Shown in pieces: positions 52,773 through 60,809 of a stretch of 64,000 bases of DNA. The notes under the pieces were generated by a model. It ran no database searches, was not told the DNA's origin, and saw only the letters and a program-made list of their open reading frames with translations. Location: the NCBI RefSeq assembly GCF_001941625.1, contig NZ_CP016076.1:3038001-3102000 (forward strand), read 5' to 3'. Each line of letters starts with the position of its first letter. The stretch's first letter is position 1. Position numbers and translations under genes: made by a program. Source of the DNA: Actinoalloteichus fjordicus. Its GTDB lineage: Bacteria > Actinomycetota > Actinomycetes > Mycobacteriales > Pseudonocardiaceae.

Positions 52773-53794
52773 CGGGACCCTCCCCGGCGGCGCAGCAGAC
52801 CGGTGGACGCCGCGAGGAACACGATGATCACCGCTTGCAGGATCGCCGTCAGCTCACGCGGTGTCTGCGTGACCCGCTCCATGTCGAAGCCGCCGTTGGT
52901 CAACGCGGCGAAGAAGAACGCGGCCAGTGCGGTGCCGACCGGGCTCGCCCCGGCCAGCAGCGCGGCCATCAGCCCGATCCAGGTGTACTGCGGCGAGATC
53001 AACGCACCGTCGATGAAGCGGAACGGGAAGCCCAGCACCATGATCGCGCCCACCAGGCCAGCCATACCGCCGGAGGCCGCCAGCAGCCGGAGAGTCAGCG
53101 CGGGCCGGTCGATGCCCGCATAGGCGGCGAACCGGGGACCGGCTCCGGTCATCCGCACCTCGTAGCCCGCCGGGGTCCGCGCGTCGACGACCAGGAACAC
53201 CACCACGACCGCCAGGACGGCGAACAGCCCGATGGTGACCTCACCGAGGCCGATCCCGGGCAGCGCCACCCCCTCGGGGAGCCGCCTGCTCTGCGGGAGA
53301 CTGGAACCGGGGTCGGCGAGCGGGAACCGCACCAGGTACGAGGCGAGCGACATCGCCGGGTAGCTCAGCAGCAGCGAGCTGACCAGCAACGGGACGCCCA
53401 GCGATGTCTCGCACAGGGCGGCGAGCGCCGCGTACGACGCCCCCGCCAGCACGCCGCCTGCCACCGCGAGCAGCACCGTGAACCCGGCGGGCAGCGGACT
53501 GTGCAGGCCGATGATCACCGCCGTGATCGCGCCGAGGACGAGTTGACCCTCGCCGCCGAGGTTCACCATCCCGGCCCGCAGCGGGATCGCCAGGGCTATC
53601 GCCATGCCCAGCACCGGCACCAGATACGCCAGCGTGCCGGGAAAGCCGTCGGGGCCGAACGCGCCCACCACCAGCGCCTGATACGCCCGCAGCGGGTCGG
53701 CCCCGGTGGCGGCGAGCAGCACCGTGGCGACGACGAACGCCGCGCCGAGCGCGATCAGCACCGCGCCCCGGCGCCCACGCAGTACGTCGGTCAT
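52769..53794 (-). CDS. BMP-type nucleoside ABC transporter permease 1
   Basis: This is a 341-residue permease with about nine hydrophobic segments. Typical are AIALAIPLRAGMVNLGGEGQ, GVPLLVSSLLLSYPAMSLAS (selectivity region of NupP-type permeases), and RMTGAGPRFAAYAGID (coupling loop), and the C-terminal QTPRELTAILQAVIIVFLAA. Its start overlaps the ATPase stop by 4 bp. It forms the translocation channel together with the permease at 51858. Confidence 0.92.
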   Translation of the reverse strand: MTDVLRGRRGAVLIALGAAFVVATVLLAATGADPLRAYQALVVGAFGPDGFPGTLAYLVPVLGMAIALAIPLRAGMVNLGGEGQLVLGAITAVIIGLHSPLPAGFTVLLAVAGGVLAGASYAALAALCETSLGVPLLVSSLLLSYPAMSLASYLVRFPLADPGSSLPQSRRLPEGVALPGIGLGEVTIGLFAVLAVVVVFLVVDARTPAGYEVRMTGAGPRFAAYAGIDRPALTLRLLAASGGMAGLVGAIMVLGFPFRFIDGALISPQYTWIGLMAALLAGASPVGTALAAFFFAALTNGGFDMERVTQTPRELTAILQAVIIVFLAASTGLLRRRGGSR

Positions 53795-55365
53795 GAGTCA
53801 CCCGCCATCGCCAGTCCGAGCCGTTCCTCGGTCGCCTCGTCCCGCCACAGCTCGGCGACCAGCCGACCCTCGTAACACACCAGGACGCGGTCGGACAGCC
53901 CGCGGATCTCGCTCAGCTCCGCCGAGACGAGCAGCACCGCATGCCCGGCGTCCCGGCAGGCGATCAGCTCCGCGTGCACGGCCTGCACTGCTGCGATGTC
54001 CACGCCCCGGGTGGGCTGCTCGACCACCAGCAGCGGAGCCTTGCGGGTGATCTCCCGGCCCAACAGCGCCTTCTGCTGATTGCCGCCGGACAGCGAGCGG
54101 ATCGGCGAGCGCGTGTCGCCCGCCCGCACGCCGAAACGCTCGATGATCGCCCTGGCATGGGCGTGCATCGCGGCCGGGCGCAGGAGCCCGCCCCGCGAGC
54201 GCAGGCTGCCTCGCTGGAAGCCGGCCGCGAGATTCTCGGCGATGGACGCGCCGGGCGCGGAGCCCACCGCGCCCCGGTCCTCGGGCAGGTAGGCCAGGCC
54301 TGCCCGCCGTCGGGCCGCGATCCGCAGCCGGGTGACGTCGGCGTCCAGCACCCGGACCTCGCCGCCGGAGGCGGTGCGCAGTCCGACGATCGCCTCGATC
54401 AGCTCGCTCTGGCCGTTGCCCGCCACCCCGGCGATGCCGACGATCTCGCCCGCTCGCACGGTGAAGGAGGCCGAGTCCACCAGCGGTCGGCCGCCCCGCC
54501 TGGCCACCGTCAGCTCCCGCACCGCAAGTACCGGCCTGCCGGGGGAGCCGGGGGGATGCACGATGTCCAGCTCGACGTCGCGGCCGGTCATCGCCGAGGC
54601 CAGGCTCGCCGCGCTCGCCTCGGCGGTGGGGATCACCTGGGCGACCCGGCCGTCCCGCAGCACCGTCACCCGCCTGCTGACCGCGAGCACCTCGCCCAGC
54701 TTGTGCGTCACCAGGATGACGCTGCGTCCTTGCGCAGCCAGGCCGCGCAGCACGTCGAAGAGCCGGTCCACCTCGTCCGGGGTGAGCACGGCGGTCGGCT
54801 CGTCGAGGATCAACACGCGGGTGTCCCGGTACAGCAGCTTGAGGATCTCCACCCGCTGGCGCACGCCCAGCGGCAGGTCACGCACCCGGGCGTCCGGATC
54901 GACGCCGAGGCGGAACCGCTCGATCAGCTCGACGACCCTGGCGCGGGCGGCGGCGCGATCCACGAGTCCCCGCCGGACCGGCTCCTGCCCGTAGATCACG
55001 TTCTCGGTGACCGACAAGCCGGGGAAGAGCATGAAGTGCTGGTGCACCATGCCGATGCCCGCCGCGATCGCCGCAGCGGGCCCGGCGGGCTCGACTCGCT
55101 CGCCGAACAGCTCGATCTCGCCCGCGTCCGGGCGCAGCGCGCCGTAGAGGATGGACATCAGGGTCGACTTGCCCGCCCCGTTCTCGCCCATCAGCGCGTG
55201 GATCTCGCCGCGTTCGACCCGCAGGTCCACGCCGTCGTTGGCTACTACGCCGGGGAACCGTCGGGTGATTCCGCGCAGGACGACCGCGGGCGACTGCTCG
55301 TCGACACTGCTGTCGGGGGCGTCGGCGGGCCTGCCGCGCGGGTCGTCGGAGGTGCTGTCCGTCAT
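53791..55365 (-). CDS. BMP-type nucleoside ABC transporter ATPase (double-domain)
   Basis: This is a 524-residue protein with two ATPase domains. Domain 1: Walker A GENGAGKST, signature LPLGVRQRVEILK, Walker B VLILDEPTAVL, H-loop VTHKL. Domain 2: degenerate Walker A GVAGNGQSELI, intact LSGGNQQKALLG, and VVEQPTRGVD as Walker B. The degenerate second loop is normal for this sugar/nucleoside subfamily (RbsA, NupO). Its start is 7 bp after the binding-protein stop, and its stop overlaps the permease start by 4 bp. The whole transporter is compactly arranged. Confidence 0.92.
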   Translation of the reverse strand: MTDSTSDDPRGRPADAPDSSVDEQSPAVVLRGITRRFPGVVANDGVDLRVERGEIHALMGENGAGKSTLMSILYGALRPDAGEIELFGERVEPAGPAAAIAAGIGMVHQHFMLFPGLSVTENVIYGQEPVRRGLVDRAAARARVVELIERFRLGVDPDARVRDLPLGVRQRVEILKLLYRDTRVLILDEPTAVLTPDEVDRLFDVLRGLAAQGRSVILVTHKLGEVLAVSRRVTVLRDGRVAQVIPTAEASAASLASAMTGRDVELDIVHPPGSPGRPVLAVRELTVARRGGRPLVDSASFTVRAGEIVGIAGVAGNGQSELIEAIVGLRTASGGEVRVLDADVTRLRIAARRRAGLAYLPEDRGAVGSAPGASIAENLAAGFQRGSLRSRGGLLRPAAMHAHARAIIERFGVRAGDTRSPIRSLSGGNQQKALLGREITRKAPLLVVEQPTRGVDIAAVQAVHAELIACRDAGHAVLLVSAELSEIRGLSDRVLVCYEGRLVAELWRDEATEERLGLAMAGDS

Positions 55366-55372
55366 CAGGTGG

Positions 55373-56407
55373 TCACGAGCCCGCCGGGTCGACGACGGTG
55401 ATGTCGCCCGCGACGATCCGATCGCGCAGGGCGGCGACCTCCTCGATGACCTCGGGGTGCTCGGCGATGGTGCACTGCGACTCGCTCGCGTCATCGAGCA
55501 GCCCGCTCAACGACAGGCCGTCCTCGGCGAGGCCGTAAGAGCGGTCATCGCCGGGCGCACCGCCCAGGATCGCGTCGATGCCGTCGGCGATGACCACGTC
55601 GGTGCGCTTGACCACGTTGTCCACCACCTGGCCCGGGCTGGCCGGGCACTGGTTGGAGTCGACGCCGAAGGCGAAGAACCCGCCCTCCTCCGCCGCCTCG
55701 AAGACGCCGAGGTTGCCCGCCGCCGAGGCCGCGCCCATCACGTGGTCCACACCGCTGCCTGCCAGCGTGCCCGCCAACTCCTTGGCGCGGGCCGGGTCGT
55801 TGAACGGGTTCTGACCGCCGATGAAGAGCTGGGTGAACTCGACGTCCGGGTTGGTCTGTGCGGCGCCCTCGCCGAAGGGGTCGGAGAAGCGGTGGAACTG
55901 CGGGGAGTCCAGCACGACCACGGCGCCGACGTGGTCGGTCTCGGTGAGCAGGCCCGCCTGGGCGCCCGCGAGGTAGCTGGCCTCGTGCTCGCGGAAGGTC
56001 GCGCAGGTGACGTTCGGGAAGCTCTCCTCGGTGCAGGAGTCGATGAACAGGAACTGCTGTTCGGGGTTGCGCTCGGCCTCCTGGGCGAGGACGTCGGCGA
56101 AGTTGAAGCCCACCGCCACGACCACGTCGGGCGCCTCCCGGACGGCCGCGGCCATGTTCTGCTGGATCGAGGCGGGGTCGCTGCTCTCGTAGACGCTGGA
56201 GGTCCCGCCGTGCTCCTCGGCGGCGTTCTCGACGCCCTCCACGGAGAGCCGGAGGAAGTCGTTCACGCCGATCGGGTTGGGGGTCACCAGCACGAAGGAC
56301 GGTCCGTCGGCCCCGTCGCCTCCGGTCTCGTTCGACGAGGCGTTGCAGCTCATGGCGGCCACGGCGGTGAGCGAGAGCACGGCGGCATATCGGAGGGAGC
56401 GCGGCAT
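55373..56407 (-). CDS. BMP-family nucleoside-binding lipoprotein
   Basis: This is a 344-residue secreted lipoprotein. The signal peptide (MPRSLRYAAVLSLTAVAAMS) ends in a lipobox with Cys21; a Gly/Asp-rich linker precedes a BMP-family periplasmic-binding fold (SFVLVTPNPIGVNDFLRLSV, VVVAVGFNFADVLAQEAERN, EASYLAGAQAGLLTETDHVG, VMGAASAAGNLGVFEAAEEG, FAFGVDSNQCPASPGQVV). Such proteins bind purine or other nucleosides. The ATG has an AAGGACC site. It starts the leftward transporter operon; two 20-bp direct repeats lie upstream. The ligand might be methylthioadenosine by context. Confidence 0.92.
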   Translation of the reverse strand: MPRSLRYAAVLSLTAVAAMSCNASSNETGGDGADGPSFVLVTPNPIGVNDFLRLSVEGVENAAEEHGGTSSVYESSDPASIQQNMAAAVREAPDVVVAVGFNFADVLAQEAERNPEQQFLFIDSCTEESFPNVTCATFREHEASYLAGAQAGLLTETDHVGAVVVLDSPQFHRFSDPFGEGAAQTNPDVEFTQLFIGGQNPFNDPARAKELAGTLAGSGVDHVMGAASAAGNLGVFEAAEEGGFFAFGVDSNQCPASPGQVVDNVVKRTDVVIADGIDAILGGAPGDDRSYGLAEDGLSLSGLLDDASESQCTIAEHPEVIEEVAALRDRIVAGDITVVDPAGS

Positions 56408-56498
56408 GACGGTCCTTCGAGGCTCGAACACGGTGGGTGACACCAAGGCTGCGCGACGCGGCCTGGCCTCACCCGAACGGTCCAGTGGATGGTATGCG

Positions 56499-56561
56499 GA
56501 TAGCCACGATATGAGAACTCGACACCGATCTTCACCGCTGTGATCCCAGTATATGAAACTT
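56499..56561. promoter_or_regulatory. Direct repeats upstream of the transporter operon
   Basis: Two related elements, GATAGCCACGATATGAGAAC (from 56499) and GATCCCAGTATATGAAACTT (from 56542), are spaced 42-43 bp, close to four helical turns. Both contain ATATGA followed by AACT. They precede the binding-protein start by about 90-150 bp and are likely sites of a regulator. No known sulfur riboswitch is visible in the leader. Confidence 0.5.
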
Positions 56562-56780
56562 CTCCAGCTTCCTCGCGTGGTCGGATGCGCTCCCGAGCGC
56601 AGACGATCCGAGGTCACCGCGACCGCTGACCAGCTCCCCGCAGGCCGGGACGACCCTGCGCCCGGTCGTCCCGTCGTGCGGGACCGCCGTGACCGACCGC
56701 CTGACCGACAGGCCGCGCCCCAGGCCGCCGCCGCTGCCCCGCCGTGGCCCGGCCGCCCGCTGCCGCCCGCCGCAGGCCAC
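56562..56780. other. Intergenic region, no gene seen
   Basis: This space contains no convincing gene; it lies between the transporter promoter and the terminator of the hypothetical gene at 56830. Confidence 0.4.
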
Positions 56781-56813
56781 GGCGGGCCGGTTCCGATCGT
56801 GGCCCGGCCCGCC
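56781..56813 (-). terminator. Hairpin after the 56830 gene
   Basis: GGCGGGCCGG (56781-56790) and CCGGCCCGCC (56804-56813) form a perfect 10-bp stem with a 13-nt loop, 17 bp after the stop of the leftward gene. Confidence 0.6.
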
Positions 56814-56829
56814 GAGGCGACCGTCGCGC

Positions 56830-57570
56830 TCAGCCTCCTGCGGGCACCGCCTCCGCCACCAGGATGTCCTCGCCCTCGCCCAGGTCGTAGACCGCGATCT
56901 GATTCCGCTGTGCGCCGACCCGCAGCGACTCCTCGCGATCGGTGTAGCGCTCGGAGACCCCGATCACCAGCTCCTCGGTGTCCGGGTTGATCCAGCCCCC
57001 CAGGTAGGAGCCGGTTCGCTCGGCGAAGAACTCGCGGTTGGTCAGCAGGAACTCGTCGACCTCCGCCTCCAGCGCGTCGGTGTCGGCGAGCAGTGTCCCC
57101 GCCAGCGTGAGGCCGGGCGCGTCGTCGAAGGACACCATGTAGCCGTCGGTCGGCACGTCGCCGCGCACGCCGATGCTGAAGCCGGTGTCGCCCGCCGCCG
57201 CGTCGAGGGCCGCGCGGCGGGCCTCGTGGTACTCCGGGTCGCAGATCGCGGCGAGGAACTCGTCGGCGGGATCGAGTTCGGCGGTGCAGGACACCTCGGC
57301 CGAGTCGGCTTCGTCGTCCGCCGCCGTGTCGGCCTCGACGGTCGTCTCGATCGCTGCGGTGCCGTCGCCCGAGGCACTGTCGGTGTCGTTCTCAGGACCG
57401 CCGAGCAGCGGCCAGGCGACGAACCCGATCAGCGCGAGCACCACCAGCACGGCCGCGCCCACGCCCCACCGCCACGCGCCGCCTGCGGCCGCACTGCTCG
57501 GCCGGGCGTCGTCCTGCCCGGCTCGCGTGCCGCCCGCGTCGCCGTCCGGGTCTCGGTCCGTCGTACTCAT
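56830..57570 (-). CDS. Membrane-anchored hypothetical protein
   Basis: This is a 246-residue protein. A hydrophilic cytoplasmic N-terminus of about 35 residues is followed by one membrane segment (about 36-57, GVGAAVLVVLALIGFVAWPL), an acidic linker (residues about 60-90, many Asp, Ala and Thr) and an extracellular domain with two cysteines (VSCTAEL; AAICDPEYH). The distal region SYLGGWINPDTEELVIGVSE and YTDREESLRVGAQRNQIAVY is regular and looks like a folded beta domain. I recognise no family. It is not obviously linked to its neighbours. Confidence 0.7.
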   Translation of the reverse strand: MSTTDRDPDGDAGGTRAGQDDARPSSAAAGGAWRWGVGAAVLVVLALIGFVAWPLLGGPENDTDSASGDGTAAIETTVEADTAADDEADSAEVSCTAELDPADEFLAAICDPEYHEARRAALDAAAGDTGFSIGVRGDVPTDGYMVSFDDAPGLTLAGTLLADTDALEAEVDEFLLTNREFFAERTGSYLGGWINPDTEELVIGVSERYTDREESLRVGAQRNQIAVYDLGEGEDILVAEAVPAGG

Positions 57571-58217
57571 CTGTCGTCCCTTCGGCCGGGGCAGCCCGGC
57601 ATGCCGTTCGTATCCGGGCAGATCACACCCGGATGGGCGCCCCGGCTGCCACCCGTTCGGGGGTATCGGCCGATTTCTCCCGCAGGGTGGGACATAGCGG
57701 GTCGGGTCGGCCTGCCGGGTCCGGCTTGGCGGAACACCGGTGCCGGGTCGCGCGCCGCATCCCGGTCGTCGTCCGCGACCCTGCCTCGACGGGGACGGAG
57801 CTGGTCACCAGCGCGCTCGAGCGCGCGCCGCCGCCGTCGGCAGGTCGCAGCGGGTGCCCGACCGCGTCCAGCCGAACACCGCGCCGCAGTACCGCGTCCG
57901 CGTGCACCGCGTGATTCCGGCAGACGGCCCGCCGTCGGACGGCCGCCCCGCAGTCGGCCCGCTCGGCAGACCCGAGCGGGCCGGCGACGGCGCCCGGCTT
58001 CGGCTGCCCCCGGTGCTGCGCGACCACGCGCGGCTGCCTGGCCGACGCCGACATCCCGCACCGACCTCCGACGCCCGGCGCCGTCGATCAGGCCCGCATG
58101 CTGTCGTCAGCGCAACGGCGGCGCCGCGCTCGAGCACGTCGATGCATCACCACTAGGCCGAGCGCCGAGTCTCGTCGTCCCGGTCCGACCGACCAGGTCG
58201 ACGAGCATCCCACCGCC
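57571..58217. other. Intergenic region, no gene seen
   Basis: About 650 bp hold arginine-rich frames only. None has a ribosome site, and no repeat or hairpin stands out. Confidence 0.45.
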
Positions 58218-58943
58218 TCACCAGGGGATGACGCCCTCATCGTCGAAGAAGCCGCCGCGCGGCCCGTCATCGGGCAGGGTGGCGAGTCGGATCGCGATCG
58301 CGGCACCCTGCTCCGGCGTCCTCGGCGAGTTGAAACCGGTGAAGTCGGTCGCGACGTAGCCGGGGCAGCAGGCGTTCACGATGACGTTCGTGTCGGCGAG
58401 TCGGCGGGCGTACTGCGCTGTGATGCTGTTGAGCATCGACTTCGACGGTGCGTACGCGGCCAGGATCGGGCCGGTCTGCAGCGTCAGCGAGCCCATGTTG
58501 CTCGACACGTTGACGATGCGCGGCGAGCCTGCGCGGCGGAGCAGCGGGAGCAGCGCGTTCGTCACCCGGATCACCCCGAGCACGTTCGTGTCGAGAACGG
58601 TGCGGACGACGTCGAGGTCGAGCGTCGTCGGGTCCTGCGCGTCGCCGTCGGTCCGGCCTCCGATGCCCGCGTTGTTGACGAGTACGTCGAGCCGTCCCGC
58701 CGTCCGCTCGACGGTCGCCGCCGCCGAGGCGACGCTCTCGTCGGAGGTGACGTCGAGGGCGACCCCGAATGCGTCGACGCCTGCGGCCCGCAGCTTCTCC
58801 ACAGCCTCCTGGCGCCTGACCTCGTCGCGCGCGCCCACCGCGACCGTGAAGCCGATCGCCCCGAGTCCTTGTGCGATGGCGAAGCCGATTCCCTTGTTCG
58901 CGCCGGTGACCAGCGCGGTCTTCGTGTCGTTCACGCGATCCAT
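58218..58943 (-). CDS. SDR-family oxidoreductase (carbonyl reductase-like)
   Basis: This is a 241-residue SDR: TGANKGIGFAIAQGL (cofactor loop with Asn-Lys-Gly, typical of carbonyl-reductase-like members), DVTSDESVASAA, NNAGIGG, catalytic Ser in NVSSNMGSL, AYAPSK (Tyr and Lys), and CCPGYVATDFTGF. The end GGFFDDEGVIPW is a family-typical C-terminus. It uses NADPH by preference, judging from the Arg-rich second strand (GARDEVRRQ). It is divergent from a LysR gene and is a likely target of it. Confidence 0.92.
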   Translation of the reverse strand: MDRVNDTKTALVTGANKGIGFAIAQGLGAIGFTVAVGARDEVRRQEAVEKLRAAGVDAFGVALDVTSDESVASAAATVERTAGRLDVLVNNAGIGGRTDGDAQDPTTLDLDVVRTVLDTNVLGVIRVTNALLPLLRRAGSPRIVNVSSNMGSLTLQTGPILAAYAPSKSMLNSITAQYARRLADTNVIVNACCPGYVATDFTGFNSPRTPEQGAAIAIRLATLPDDGPRGGFFDDEGVIPW

Positions 58944-58989
58944 GCTCGCGGAGTCGCCTGCCTGCCGTCCAAGATCGATTCGGTCAGTG

Positions 58990-59010
58990 CTGATACTCCC
59001 CGGGTATCAG
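58990..59010. promoter_or_regulatory. LysR operator CTGATAC-N7-GTATCAG
   Basis: Perfect 7-bp arms CTGATAC (58990-58996) and GTATCAG (59004-59010) contain the T-N11-A core. The inner GATAC-N7-GTATC is identical in half-sites and spacing to the operator at 4514. It lies between the SDR and LysR starts, about 17 bp before the LysR start. Confidence 0.75.
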
Positions 59011-59026
59011 CCGGTAGGCTTCGTCG

Positions 59027-59920
59027 GTGGACGATCTCGAGACCCGCGAACTCCGGTACTTCGTCGCCGTCGCCGAGGAACTGCACTTCGGCCGCGCCGC
59101 CGATCGGCTCGGGATCGCCCAGCCGCCGCTCTCGCGCGCGATCCGGCTGCTGGAGCGGCGGCTCGGTGTCCGGCTCCTCGACCGTGACCGGCGTGGCGCG
59201 GCGCTCACCGACGCAGGCCGGGTGCTGCTCCGCGAGGCCCGCGAGGCCCTCGACGCGGTCGCGGCCGCGGCGCGTCGGACCCGGCGGGCAGGCGAGCCGT
59301 CGCGGCCGCTGGTGCTCGTGACGAAGGCCGGGGCTTCGCACGAGCTGCTGCAACGACTCCTCGACGCGGTGGCGAGCGAACCCGATGCGCCACCGATCGA
59401 CGTCCTGCTGTGCGAGGTCGGCGAGCAGGCGCGGGCGCTGCGCGACGGGCGCGCCGACGTGGCGCTCATGCACCGGCCGGTCGACGACCTCGTCGGGTTC
59501 GACACCGAGGACCTCTGCGTCGAAGGCCAGATCGCGCTCCTGCCCGCGAACCATCCGCTCGCCTCCCGCGATCAGCTCACGCTGGCGGAGGTCAGCGACG
59601 TGCCGGACCTGCCGATTGCCCGATGGCCCCGGCTCGACGGGTCCTACCCGGACGGCCCTGGGCCGGAGGTGCGCACCCAGTCACAGCTCGCTCAGCTCGT
59701 GGCACTCGGCAGGACACTGCTCGTCATTCCCGCCTCCAGCCGTGCCTGGCAGTGGCCCGATCACGTGGCGGTGCCCGTCGTCGACGCGCCCCACATCACC
59801 ACGGTGATCGCCTGGCCGTCGAGCCGTCACTCACCGGCGACGGCCTCGCTCGTCCGCGCAGCGGCCGCGCTCCGCAGCACCACGCCGCCTGCGCCCGAAG
59901 GCCCTGTGCCCGAGGGCTGA
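59027..59920 (+). CDS. LysR-family transcriptional regulator
   Basis: This is a 297-residue LysR protein with the N-terminal helix-turn-helix LRYFVAVAEELHFGRAADRL and AQPPLSRAIRLLERRLGVRL and a C-terminal effector domain. Its recognition helix QPPLSRAIR is identical to that of the LysR protein at 3631, in agreement with identical half-sites in their promoters. The GTG start is taken from the family alignment. It is divergent from the SDR at 58218 and likely regulates it and itself. Confidence 0.92.
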   Translation: MDDLETRELRYFVAVAEELHFGRAADRLGIAQPPLSRAIRLLERRLGVRLLDRDRRGAALTDAGRVLLREAREALDAVAAAARRTRRAGEPSRPLVLVTKAGASHELLQRLLDAVASEPDAPPIDVLLCEVGEQARALRDGRADVALMHRPVDDLVGFDTEDLCVEGQIALLPANHPLASRDQLTLAEVSDVPDLPIARWPRLDGSYPDGPGPEVRTQSQLAQLVALGRTLLVIPASSRAWQWPDHVAVPVVDAPHITTVIAWPSSRHSPATASLVRAAAALRSTTPPAPEGPVPEG

Positions 59921-60064
59921 GCGCCTGGTGGTGGGGAGGTACGGGTCAGGATGCCTGCTCGACGGCTGCCGCAGCGGACGGCGCCATGATCCGGCGACAC
60001 GTTGGCGCTGCTCAAGCGGTGCGAGTCGGAACGCCTCGAGCGAGCCGGTCACCCGGCGCGGCCC

Positions 60065-60081
60065 GCAGGCGGTTCGCCTGC
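60065..60081 (-). terminator. Hairpin after the TetR gene
   Basis: GCAGGCG (60065-60071) and CGCCTGC (60075-60081) form a perfect 7-bp stem directly after the stop of the leftward TetR gene. It may serve the convergent LysR gene too. Confidence 0.6.
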
Positions 60082-60654
60082 TCAGGCGTCCCGCCCGAGG
60101 ACGCCGTGTTCCAAGGTCCGAATGACGGACTCGATGGCGGAGTGTCGTGACATGGCCTTCTCGCCGACGGCGTCCCACGCCGCCGAGAGCAGGTACCACA
60201 GCATGCGCCGAACCCAGTCGGTGCTGAGGGCGTCGTCGAAGTCGCCAGCGGCCCGCCCGCGTTCCAACATCCGCTCGACCGGCCCCTCGGTCGCGGCCAT
60301 CCTGGCGTAGAAGGCCTCATTGCAGTCGACGTGCAGCTCGTTGACGATGAACATGACGCGGGGTCCGATGTCGAAGTAGCCGTGCAGCAGGCGGCGCAGC
60401 GCCTCACGAGGCGTGCCGTGATCGAGTTCGGCCTCCGCGACCGCCCGGCCGAGCCGCTCGAGCAGGTCCTCCGACATCGCGACGATCAGCTCGGTGCGAT
60501 CGGTGAAGTAGCGGTGCAGGGTGCTTCGGCCGACCTCGGCCGCCTCCGCGATCTCACTCATCGATGCATACGGGCGTTCCCCCAGCAGCGTGCCTGCTGC
60601 CTCGAGGATCGCCTGCCTCGTCCTGGTGCGGAAGCCTGCCTTCACGGTGGACAC
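60082..60654 (-). CDS. TetR-family transcriptional regulator
   Basis: This is a 190-residue TetR protein: N-terminal RQAILEAAGTLLGERPYASM and AEAAEVGRSTLHRYFTDRTE (helix-turn-helix), then a ligand domain with RLLHGYFDIGPRVMFIVNEL and WVRRMLWYLLSAAWDAVG. The GTG start lies inside an inverted repeat (60643-60674), so binding there could block its own translation start region and the divergent promoter. It is divergent from the ABC exporter at 60810 and probably represses it. Confidence 0.92.
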   Translation of the reverse strand: MSTVKAGFRTRTRQAILEAAGTLLGERPYASMSEIAEAAEVGRSTLHRYFTDRTELIVAMSEDLLERLGRAVAEAELDHGTPREALRRLLHGYFDIGPRVMFIVNELHVDCNEAFYARMAATEGPVERMLERGRAAGDFDDALSTDWVRRMLWYLLSAAWDAVGEKAMSRHSAIESVIRTLEHGVLGRDA

Positions 60655-60674
60655 GGGGACATGGTCCCACCGTG
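60643..60674. promoter_or_regulatory. Inverted repeats overlapping the TetR start
   Basis: Outer arms CACGGTGG (60643-60650) and CCACCGTG (60667-60674) are perfect; a smaller GGGAC-ATG-GTCCC palindrome (60656-60668) lies inside. The GTG start at 60654 is within the repeat. It is a probable TetR operator for the divergent pair, or possibly a hairpin at the start of the mRNA. Confidence 0.55.
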
Positions 60675-60809
60675 GGCGGCTATCGTGTCAACATGACGCA
60701 GTCGTGTCTCGACGCGGCACAGCGGTGTCCCAAAATCGGGCCTTATGGGTCCATTCTGGTACCTTGAGTATTCATCGGGGAGTCGCCGGATCAATCGAGG
60801 AGCACAACC

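Noticed and set aside
56408-56500. SAM or SAH riboswitch before the importer operon
   Set aside because: I looked for the conserved cores and pairing of known classes in the leader and did not find them.
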